Position numbers and translations under genes: made by a program | From: Adineta steineri | Lineage: Eukaryota > Rotifera > Eurotatoria > Adinetida > Adinetidae | Assembly: GCA_905250115.1 (NCBI GenBank) | Contig: CAJNOI010000135.1 | Span: 129,614 to 193,613 of the forward strand | Direction of reading: 5' to 3' | Length of the DNA: 64,000 nt | Shown here: positions 45,301-54,232 of the stretch, in pieces | How positions within the stretch are numbered: position 1 is the stretch's first letter | How the letters are laid out: each line of letters begins with the position of its first letter | The notes under the pieces: model-generated | Seen by the model: only the letters and a program-made list of their open reading frames with translations | Database searches by the model: none | What the model was told of the DNA's origin: nothing

Positions 45301-45722
45301 GAATATTTTGAAAAAAGTTCAATCATCATCGGTCTTTTCAGAGATAAGAAACGTTTATATGTATTTCACCTTTGATTCATGTGTGGTCTTACTTAAGAAT
45401 ATTCTTTTATCATACTCTAGTGACAAAATACAAGGGAGAAACAGCAGAATCCAGTCACTTGAGTTCAGATGGATTCATGGATTCTTTCGGTCCCCCCCCC
45501 CTAGATCAGAACCATCACTTTTAAATAAATGAGAAGGATCCTACTAAATAAGTTCTACGATCTGTGATTGGACTTTCTTCTGTTTAACTACAACTCTAAT
45601 GGACAACATTGCTTGTGCAATGGCTGATCTTCAATATGTGATAAATAAAAGTATTTACCTGATGTTTCATTTTTGAGAATAAATAAAAGAGTAATAATAA
45701 ATACATAGATATTCCACATCAT
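36382..45722 (-). CDS. Large receptor: signal peptide, NHL propeller, repeated beta domains, 7TM
   Basis: Eight exons, every intron in phase 1: 45722-45659 (signal peptide MMWNIYVFIITLLFILKNET), 44602-43712 (six NHL-like blades, e.g. GIFVDVNLDLYVTDCENDRV), 42333-41947, 41568-41282 (5' end lost in a gap), 40451-40062, 39608-39222, 38397-37990 (five beta-rich domains of about 130 residues with YYETI..NV..TGFYTF..D...Y and L.....YVLVVTT.SPNVTG), and 37424-36382 (a CFIGQKC relic of an EGF-like end, then seven helices; TM3 ends VAIERAILVF). About 1,320 residues in all. It should be a cell-surface sensor with a large glycosylated ectodomain. Symmetric 1-1 exons explain how the domain multiplied. 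Introns are long (450-1400 nt) and hold a MITE and two hairpins. No stop breaks the model. Confidence 0.8.
37990..38397 (-). other. Exon for beta domain 5 of the large receptor
   Basis: 408 nt, phase 1-1, following a CACATAG acceptor. It encodes NYSSELTMNSQTYSRDC, YYYETIRMHVVETGYYAL and YILVVTTSSPDMIGNFSI, and ends at TACA|GTAAGT, which joins in frame to the 7TM exon. This is the most divergent of the repeats. Confidence 0.75.
39131..39341. repeat. Copy 1 of a 211-base identical block in the receptor gene
   Basis: Covers the 3' half of one beta-domain exon and the first part of the following intron. It is identical to 39971-40181, exactly 840 bases further on. Confidence 0.9.
39790..39827. 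repeat. Short eroded GT-rich hairpin in a receptor intron
   Basis: GAAGTGTGGAT and ATCCACAACC flank a short loop; a weak member of the hairpin family inside an intron. Confidence 0.4.
39971..40181. repeat. Copy 2 of a 211-base identical block in the receptor gene
   Basis: Identical to 39131-39341, whereas sequence on either side differs at many positions. A third, clearly diverged copy starts at about 41190. Confidence 0.9.
40634..40714. repeat. Telomere-like GT-rich hairpin in a receptor intron
   Basis: Left arm GGGTGTGGGTGTAGG; the right side carries two CA-rich arms (CATTCACACTCATCCTC and CATCAACACCCACACCC), so either two hairpins overlap or the arm has been duplicated. Confidence 0.6.
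40836..41161. mobile_element. hAT-type MITE, 326 bp, with GC-rich palindromic end
   Basis: The left end TAGGGAACTGCAAA and the inverted right end TAGGGTACTGCAAA match at 13 of 14 bases. Flanking octamers CTTATAGT (40828-40835) and CTGATAGT (41162-41169) match at 7 of 8, as expected for a hAT target duplication. The empty site is preserved in the tandem copy near 39950 (CTTATAGTACAAAAG). Near the right end GGTCCCGGTCCC pairs with GGGACCGGGACC in a 12-bp stem, and the left end carries a shorter GGTCCCGGTCTCGG. No coding capacity. It lies in an intron of the large receptor gene. Confidence 0.8.
41569..41578. other. Assembly gap of ten Ns inside an exon of the large receptor
   Basis: Comparison with the neighbouring repeat (40340-40490) shows that roughly 140-150 bases are missing here: the first third of a beta-domain exon, its acceptor and some intron. 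The ten Ns are therefore a placeholder and not a measured length. Confidence 0.8.
43712..44602 (-). other. NHL propeller exon of the large receptor
   Basis: 891 nt, phase 1-1. NHL-like blades recur about every 45-50 residues, e.g. AIFVNTNSTIYVTNQKDKTI, LFVDIKNTLYCSIFQNHQVV, GILLDVEKYLFIVDRANHRI and FSFDRFGNIFVTDESNHRIQ. A six-bladed extracellular propeller would follow the signal peptide directly. Confidence 0.8.
44900..44916. repeat. Poly-G run of 17
   Basis: Homopolymer in the first intron of the large receptor gene; a second homopolymer, ten Cs, lies at 45492-45501. Their length is prone to sequencing error. Confidence 0.8.
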
Positions 45723-48236
45723 TCAACAAGATTTATTCTTTAATAAATTAGTCGACTGATAAAATAATCTTCTTCTTTGTCTTCGATGAAAGCAAAACGA
45801 CACGCATTGTAGATTTACTCTCTAGTTATATCTCTCTCTTTTTCTCTCATTCATTTCTTCTAGAATAACAGAGAGAGAAAAAGTACTGTTCTAAAGAAGG
45901 TTTAGTCGTAGAGAAGACAAAGAATTGATTTCAGATTTGAATAACGATGATAACTGGTCATCTGATTGAATATTTTCAGATGATTTTCATTGTCCTCGAA
46001 CGTACAAAATGAAATTTAAATTCGAAATAATCTTTTTATTTCTTTTTGATTTTATAGAAAGATCTTTGATTTTAATGAAAAAGGACGTGATAAAGATAGA
46101 AGAGAACTGATCAAAATCTGCTTTAATCATCAGACGTGCTTTAACTGAAAATAAGATATTAACTATCATCGTCAATAAATGACTGACGTCAATGAATAAG
46201 TCATGACTAGTTTGATGTCTTTTTTTGTTTGACTGTGTTAAATAATCTGCTTTATCAGGACTCGTTTTTAATCACGTTTTTTCGTTTCCGAATAGAAACT
46301 TATTAAACATATAGAACAGTAGAAATGTCCATTACAGAACAATGGATTTTTTGAGAGACAGCATGAAGATATATAAATTTAACTCTAAATTCAATATTTT
46401 CAAAGACAATACTCTAACAATAGAGAGATCGTCTTAATTAGTAGCTATAGTTGTATTCAAACATAATACAATCGTGAAATGCAAATCAATGATCTAAAAA
46501 TATTTCTTGCAATCCGACGGCGACAAATTTTCAACCAAAGTCGGGAAACGAGTCGGTGATGTGGATGAGTCGAAAGGAGATGATCAACCATACCCAGCGC
46601 AACACGAATCGATCTATTCATTGTTAAAAATCCTGCAGCAGAATTAAATGGTTCTCAATATTCTGCAAACCTTCTGACTAAAAATATTTAATTCGATTTT
46701 GTTAATAGAAAATCTCAGAATGAGGTTAGCAATCTATCATAACTTCAGCAGAAACAAAACTTCTATCTCATGCTGTTGATGACGTACTTTGTTATTGATA
46801 TACTATTCCTGTTGATGCTACGAGTGATCGAGAAACTTATCAACAAATAGAAAAAGTTCATGAATTTGAGAAGTATTTTTTTGATTAAAAAGGAATATTT
46901 TAAAATTAAGATTGAAAGAAGTAGACAATATTGATAATTGAAGCATTATCAGATCGGTTTTTACAAAACTCTCAGCATTATATTTTCTGATATGTCCAAA
47001 CAGAGGTCCTATTACATATTGATATGAAATTACTTATGTATTAAAATTATTTTTTAAGTATTATACCAATATTCATTATTACATTATGAGCATAGACCAA
47101 CGTCTATTTCTAACATTGTTTCTTTCTATGTACATCATTATTTAGTCGTTTGAAACAAGCAACGACCATACATAGATAAGGATAACAATAGAAAAAAAAG
47201 TAGTCATCGATCATTTCTCATTCTTTCCCCTTTTTTTGTTTCTGTTTGCGCTTTCTTCCTTGACCGTTTCGCCTCACTAGCGATAGATAGTCTATCAGCG
47301 TTTAATTTTCTCTCTTCGTTTTCTTATTCGTTCGCCATTATTCAGTTTCATGCTTTTAAACTAGAGCACGAATGAGTAGTCGTTCCATTATGTATAGTTC
47401 ATTTATCTTCGCGAATGTTGTTGGATAGCTATTTCTGAGAGAGCACACATATTAAATAGTTCTTTTTATCAATGATAAGTGACGATGAATGATATGTGAA
47501 TATTTTTAGAGCTAGGAATTTTCTTATGTTATGCTCATCGAATCTAATAATTTAAAATTACTGTCATTGTATTTTCTTCTTTCTCATTTATTGTAGATAT
47601 AGTTTTTACTAATAAACTGAAGATACAAATTTTCTGTGAAATATAATAAGTACAGAATTCATTTTATCATTTCTCTGTTAGGTAACTTAAATTTCTACTT
47701 CCTCAGCTGTACATCAAGGAGAGTTTTTATTTATTTTGAAATAAGTCGACTAGGACGGCTTTGTTGGCACAGTGTATAAAGATTTGTGATTTTGTATTAG
47801 TGTGTATGCAAATCTGATTAAACAATTTGAAATTAACTTTTATTCACACCAATTTCATACGAATCTATTAGGTCTACATCTCCATATACTTTTTTAATAT
47901 CCCCATCAAGGATACGGACGCTATGGGATAGACTTTTCGTCCCACAGGTCGATGCAACTCATCCCATTCCATGGGACTCATTGAAAAATAATATCTATCC
48001 CATCCCATGCAAAATCCTGATTCCCATATCCCTGATTTCTTGGATATATAATACTGTTGATCTTTCCTCATAACAATAAATCGAGTATCTTCGCACATAT
48101 TATCAAGACTTCTATTGAATGACTTTTATAGGAGCGATCAAATTCTGATTGTTCATACACTGACATTTTTTATCATTGCAGATTATTTGTGAACAAAAGC
48201 TAACAAAGATACATCATCGAAAAAGATAGTTGAAAT
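45723..48236. other. Intergenic, with two low-grade coding or repeat remnants
   Basis: Around 46500-46900 short pieces in shifting frames (AETKLLSHAVDDVLCY-like, then TIPVDATSDRETYQQIEKVH) look like an old coding remnant of unknown family. At 47880-48060 there are many GGGAT/ATCCC units (TATCCCATCCCATGC, CATCCCATTCCATGGGAC), a density that suggests the end of a repeat element rather than the open frame that crosses it. Otherwise AT-rich. Confidence 0.35.
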
Positions 48237-49097
48237 ATGTGGAAAAGTTTAACAATTGTATTATTATCATTTATCATCGGTGAGACATTTTGTGGACCAG
48301 TACGCCGAAAAGATCCAAACAAAATACATAGTTTAAAGTAAGTTATTGTTTTTTAACTAATTAATTTGTATTTATCTTATGCAGTTCACTATGTCATATA
48401 CTGAATTATGGAGAATTTAATGATCGTGGTATAAAGACATTTACACTGAATAATCCTAATGAACCCATCAAGAAATACCAAACTGGATACAAAAATCGTG
48501 TGGAATACGTTCGTGCAGGTATGATTATTCTTCATAGTATTCTGAATTTTCAATCAGCAAATATTGGTATGGAGAGTCAGAATACCTTAAAATCTCTTGA
48601 TTTTCTGACTTCTAGGAGTGAGTGTACAGTAGCTTTACTTTATAAATGTTGGTTCCAATTCTTGATTGGGAGAAATATTTTCGAATAAATTTTTCGATTT
48701 ATAGTTTTTGAAATGCTTTATTTGTTTTATTTTATTCAACATAGTCATTACCGTTCAAACTGTACAGAGCAAAGGTTCAACAACCAATGACGCTACTCGA
48801 AAATTTGCACGAGCAATGGGAAAGCTAACAGATGATGCTGGTCATATTATTGGGAATAATTTAGGTGGTACTGGTCGAAATGTCTATAATATTTTCCCAC
48901 AAAGTCCTAATATCAATCGAGGTGCATGGAGTCAAGAAGAGAAGGACATTCGTAATTTAGTCTTGACTACGAAACAACCTATTGAAGTTGTTGTTCAACT
49001 ATATTATCCAACGACAACAGCAACAAGACCAAATCGTTTCACATACCGAGCAGCTTACAACAATGCTTGTCATTCAGCTAATGTCATCAATCCTTGA
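48237..49097 (+). CDS. Secreted DNA/RNA non-specific endonuclease-like protein
   Basis: Three exons (48237-48337, 48385-48518, 48745-49097) with introns of 47 and 226 nt join in frame (phases 2 and 1) to give 195 residues. Residues 1-19 are a signal peptide (KSLTIVLLSFIIGETFCG). The C-terminal half has DDAGHIIGNNLGGTGRN followed by NIFPQSPNINRGAW, matching the D-x-G-H metal/His motif and the N-L-x-P-Q-x-x-x-x-N-R-G segment of non-specific nucleases. His112 would be the general base and an Asn nearby would bind the metal. It probably degrades nucleic acid outside the cell or in the gut. Small single-domain forms are common in bacteria, so horizontal origin is possible, although introns and signal peptide show it is adapted to a eukaryote. 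Confidence 0.75.
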
Positions 49098-50839
49098 TGA
49101 TCTTATCTACTCATCATGCAGGCTTTATTCCTTTTTTGCTTATTTTGTTCCTATTATTTATCTTCTTAATACTAATAAAAACATACTAATCTTAATCTTT
49201 TGCATGTTGATTTGTTGCTTGTATAATGAGAACAATTTAGCTTTACTACTTTAGGAGGCTATTCTATATTCTGATAATTAATCTGAATATTTTTATGTTA
49301 AAAATGAATATGAAGATTCATAGAAAGATCTATAAATATGAGAATGAGGTCGATATTAAGAACTGTTCTGATTATATGTTTAAATTTTGAATGCATCAAG
49401 ACTTAATACTCCAAAGTTAAAGTATTTTCCATGCCAGAGCGATGTATTTTTAAGATCTATTCTTTACTCTATAAATTTAGGCTCAAATGAATAGATCTAC
49501 AATTTCGAAATATAAGATCTAATTGTAAATATCTAAATTATACTTCTGAGAAGATTATATAATGAAGTTGTAATTTTATTAGCACAATATCTGCATAAAT
49601 AACGTTTATTAATTATGATGAAGCATTTTAATTGATATAAAACTTGTCAAATATCGTCACAATGATCCACTTACAAAAATACTTCATATGTATTCTTACG
49701 ACATCTTGAGGGTATAAATATTCTATTTCATCTATACTCTATAGTTTCCACTTGTCCATAATATATACTGGATATAAAAGATAAATGTGTTTGTCTGTAT
49801 CACAGATATACAATGATAAAAGAATAAGAATATTCTGCTTTTTTAAACCCATATTATATGAAAAGTACATAGGCTATTTTTTCGTTCTTATAAGAAAATA
49901 AAGGCATGCTCAAATTGATGATACCTATAAGTATGTTTTTCTCTCTCTTTTATTCGAGTATCATAAGAATAAGCATTGACAACGACTAGAATTGTAATGG
50001 AAAGTGATACGATTATAACTAAATCTCAAGATACCGAAAATTACTTTTTTAGCATGCTCTGAGAAGAGAAGCACATAATGAATGAGATCAATCAATACGA
50101 TCTCTTTAGTCTAATCCTATACACTCTGTAGACAAAGACAATCATCATGGTTAATTTTTCATTATTAAAAATTATTTTATTCAAAGTAACACTCGTCAAC
50201 TAGATAATGGCTTCGATGAATCAACATATATGATATTCTCAGAAACGACACATATAGAAATGATAAAACTTTTGAATTCAACTGCTCTTGAGGATCTAAA
50301 TCTTCGCACAACTCACGCACTTAAATTACTGTTCAATTGTTTCTGTGCATCATAGTTGAGTTGAATTATTGCCGATAATTTTTGCATGATCTGACAATAA
50401 GTTATTATATTAAATATCAAAATCAAAAACTTTCCTTTTAATAAGTTAACCTTTGTTTTCAAAGGCACGCTCTTTGATGAAACTTGCAACAGAAATGACA
50501 CATTATTACACAGAACTCAAATTTATCATCAATATGAGAACCAACAAAACTGAACTTTTGTATTTCTATTAGCAGTTGTTTGAAACAACATTTCAATCGA
50601 TAGCAGAAAATGGACTTATGGATGACTCTGTACGTTTGTGAATACAAGAGAGAAATACATTCGTATTCACTTTCAATCTATACTTTCATAGTTGAACACA
50701 ACATCATCGATCTAATAATATATATCTGACTTCCAGATCCGTTACTTAAATATTCAATAGAATCGTGTGGAATAGTTTTATTAGGGGGAAGTAATCATTC
50801 TGATAGGAGGACTAACTAGAGAAAAGCAAAAAAAAATAT
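49098..50839. other. Intergenic, AT-rich
   Basis: No gene, RNA, hairpin or transposon end recognised. Confidence 0.4.
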
Positions 50840-51129
50840 TTAGTTATCGCAGCTGCCAGCAATAGATTGCCAGCTTCCATTCACTTTGCATTTGCAGTAT
50901 GCGTAAGCAATTCCTCGACATGAACCAGTTACAGCTCCTATATTCTTGCCGATGCAATTGGCTTCACAACGCGCCGAATTCCATGGACATCCGCAGGTAC
51001 CAGCCGAAGCTACATCTATAAGGTAGAAATATATTTATGCTTACAAGCTCTTAAAATCATTTTTCACATACCAAGTGTAGTTCCAAGAATGAGAACGAGT
51101 ACGACGAGAAGAACGAGAGTACGAGCCAT
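50840..51129 (-). CDS. Defensin-like secreted peptide (CS-alpha-beta pattern)
   Basis: Two exons (51129-51072 and 51015-50840) join in phase 1 across a 56-nt GTATGT..TTATAG intron, giving 77 residues. Residues 1-24 are a strong signal peptide (ARTLVLLVVLVLILGTTL). The mature peptide starts near AGTCGCPW and has eight cysteines, spaced as C-x-C, C-x3-C (CEANC), G-S-C, C-K-C (YAYCKCK) and a final C. The C-x3-C / G-x-C / C-x-C order is the signature of invertebrate defensins. It would be secreted as an antimicrobial effector. The extra N-terminal C-x-C and the last cysteine suggest a fourth disulfide. Too small for simple gene finding, but codon phase and splice sites agree throughout. Confidence 0.75.
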
Positions 51130-51251
51130 AATAATGTATTTTGTTTGATTTCGAAATAAAATATAATTTGGATTTGTATTGAATAGCTTATAGAAACATC
51201 ATTTATATACTTGTCTGCCTATCAAGAGTATTACTTGATTTTTACTTTATA

Positions 51252-51300
51252 AATAAAGATTATTTTTATCTTCATTTTAAAGATAAAGATAATCTTTATT
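51252..51300. repeat. AT-rich inverted repeat made of AAGATA units
   Basis: AATAAAGATTATTTTTATC pairs with its near-complement GATAAAGATAATCTTTATT around a short loop, upstream of the defensin-like gene. Confidence 0.6.
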
Positions 51301-51369
51301 TGCAAAAATAAAGTTAAAATAAAAGATAAAGATATATTTTTTCATGCAATAAGTACATATACAAATAAC

Positions 51370-51720
51370 ATGCGGTGCAAAAGTATTTGCACAAATGTCT
51401 GAGTCTGTTAAACCATATCACCATTCTTGAAAACAGTCAATTTTTTTTATCAAAGTTGATGTAGGTAGAGTTTTTCAAATGCTGCATTTTTGCACCGGTT
51501 TTTTTTTGTAGTAATCCATTTTATTTAGCTTCAACTAATTGAGAAACATGAGATTTTCTAGTTGCCAAGACGTTTTTACAGGTGGACGGTTTTTGCCTAT
51601 TTTATCTTCACAGTTCCATTTCAGAGTGTGCTCTTTCGACTAAAAAAGATTAACTGGTTTCGAAAATGGTGATATGATTTAACAGACTCAGACATTTGTG
51701 CAAATACTATTGCACCGCAT
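51370..51720. mobile_element. Tc1/mariner-like MITE, 351 bp
   Basis: Long terminal inverted repeats of about 57 bases. The left end begins ATGCGGTGCAAAAGTATTTG, and the right end is its near-exact reverse complement (CAAATACTATTGCACCGCAT). They continue through ACAAATGTCTGAGTCTGTTA and a CACCATT/AATGGTG pair. The GTGCAAAAGTATTTGCAC motif is like Tc1-family ends. The interior has no transposase; one hydrophilic frame crossing the right repeat is spurious. I could not define a clear target duplication, so the exact ends are uncertain by a base or two. Confidence 0.7.
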
Positions 51721-52352
51721 ATTACTCTGTATAACAACAGAATACATTTATTAATGCACTTTTTTTTATCATCATCATCATTTCCATATGATATATCATC
51801 AAAAAAAAGGATCACACAAGAACCAATCTATATGAAGTGCTTTTATATATTATAGTTAACTACATAATATCATAATTTTGTGTGAGTTATTCTGAGAAAA
51901 TAAAAAAATACGCTACGACAGAAAAAAATGTTTATTCTTTATTTTATCTTTATTATAAAGTAATACCCATACGGTCTAGACAATGTGCCAATCCAAACGA
52001 TGGTCGGTGTATGGTGTGGCACTTCCGTATCATGTGATTACATTTGTATGATGTGATAGTTTTGTGTAATAGGATACTAACTGTTCTGACGCCTGTGTAA
52101 GGGACGAAAAATATTCAGTAAGATGTGCGATTTCTTAAATAAAATATACATAGTCAATATTATACTTCAGTCTAAAAATCACTACATATAATAACGTGCG
52201 AGTAAGAAAGAAAGTGAGGTGTTTGACATTTCATTTGTACGTTTTTTTTGCACATAACCATAAACCTTAATTTACGATGTTTCTTTTGAAAATACATAGG
52301 AAAAAAATGGCACGCAATTATTCTAATGAACAACATGAAATAGATGGTATTC

Positions 52353-52405
52353 AGGGTGTGGGTGTTGGTCTGGATAAATGAAAGTTAGATTCACACCCAC
52401 CCTCA
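52353..52405. repeat. Telomere-like GT-rich hairpin
   Basis: Left arm AGGGTGTGGGTGTTGG, right arm TCACACCCACCCTC, loop about 22 bases. Confidence 0.75.
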
Positions 52406-53957
52406 AGATTGTCAAAAGACAAGAGAAATATAACTATGAATGCAAAGACTCTTGTGGCATTTAAGATGAGACACCGAGTTTGGATGGATTGATTGAAACA
52501 GAGTTAAATTTTGTATCATTTATTATTATTATTGTATGGTTTATATTTTCTTTATCATAACGAATGATTTGTATTACCCTTAAATATGTATGAATTTGTA
52601 AAAGTATTAGTTTGCGAAAAGTAAATTGTTTAGTTTCAACAAAATTGATTAGTTAAGGAATTAATCGGCAAACAAATATTATTTTAATATTAATATGATA
52701 AATATATTATTTTCATAGTTAGACAGATACATTTATTATATTTACTATTGAAAATATTTCTTAAAACCTTTTCAATAGAAATTGAATAATATAATTGATT
52801 TTTATTATCTGTTAATCTTCTATTAAAATCGTTTGATTTAAATAAAAATATTTTTCTATGAATTAATTTAAAAACAGAAATAAACAATTCAGAAATTAAT
52901 ACAACAATCAATAAAATGAAAACGGAAATAAATCCATTGACTAATATCCATATGCATAAATTATTCTTTATTGCGTTTTTCGATCGGATAATGATTCTAC
53001 TAAAACAGTTATATGTGAAGTATTGAAAATCAAATTTGAATTCCACAGTAAATGTTGGGTTTCTCCTTGAAAACAGAGACACTATAAGTTGTTCACAATT
53101 TTTTTATTTGATTCGTGAGTTGTTTCTTCTCAAAGTTATTGAATTTACTTTGTAGTTTATTTTTAGACATTAATAAATAATCCATTTCGTATGTATCATA
53201 TTTTTATGACTTATTGAATATCTTTCTCGATATATTTGTACTCCGTTCTTCAACTTACTATTTTCATCAAAATCGATTCATTTTCAAACAGCTTTTAGTT
53301 TCTTACATTGCCGTTCTTATTTGCTCGTAATACGCTGTTCTATGGATTGACAAGAACGAGCAAAAGAGCCAAACAAGAATTACTTTGTGTAAATACATAC
53401 GAATACAAAAAAACAGAAATAACCATCGTGCATATAAAACATTTCTTTTCGCTTGATTCACTCATTTTTGGTTTTTTAACCGACTCTTTTCAAATATCTT
53501 GTTGATCCTTGCTTCGTCTTCTGAGGTAGGTTAATGTTATTTGATCATAATTTCATGTTTATATTCGATAAAATATTATTATTCATGTTGTGTACAGATA
53601 TATTCATATTAGTTACACTCAGAAATATTATTCATGTATTTACGTGGATAAGGTAGTAAATAAAGTGATAAAGGTAAAAACAAGTAACATGAATTGACGC
53701 GATCCACTTGGTCCATTGATTGGACAAGTTCTGCGGACAAACAGACAAACACACAGTTGTTCAAGAGATTAAGACCTTGATTACAGTCAAGGGAACATTA
53801 AGTTGTTAGAAGCATATCGTAGAAGACCTTTGCAAATATCTGATCGACACGAACAATACAAACTTTCGTCCGTATAATAATGGGAAAAATTATGAGCCAA
53901 ATATCATGTAGACAAACAAGTAAACTCATAGGCAATTTCAGGGTTAATGCGCATCTT

Positions 53958-54005
53958 GAGAGTGTGGGTGTATAATTAATACAATATCCACACCCAGACC
54001 CAAAC
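53958..54005. repeat. Telomere-like GT-rich hairpin
   Basis: Left arm GAGAGTGTGGGTGTAT, right arm ATCCACACCCAGACCC. It lies about 230 bases before the ATG of the ART-TPR-NHL gene. Confidence 0.7.
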
Positions 54006-54232
54006 ACATTTCTTTAATCAATAATAACATATTAATCTTTTATTCTTTTGATTCACATCAAAGTTTGTAAAAAACTGACATGAAAATACCATATATAAAT
54101 GAAACAATAATAGAGAAAATACCACCTTCTTTGTTGATTGCAAAAAACGCCGAATTTATTCGATAATCATATATAGCTTAAACACATAACATTTGAGAAC
54201 TCTATATACTATTTTTAGTTTCTTGAGTTAAG

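Larger units (their letters stand above)
51721..54232. other. Intergenic with two GT-rich hairpins and one doubtful frame
   Basis: Hairpins at 52353 and 53958 are listed separately. A minus-strand frame at 52690-53082 encodes one membrane helix (ILVNGFISVFILLIVVLISE) between basic flanks. It has no ATG in a good position and no recognisable family, so I leave it as a possible exon only. Confidence 0.35.

Noticed and set aside
52690-53082. Minus-strand frame with one membrane helix
   Set aside because: No ATG in a sensible place, no known family and very AT-rich; kept only as a possible exon in the intergenic note.
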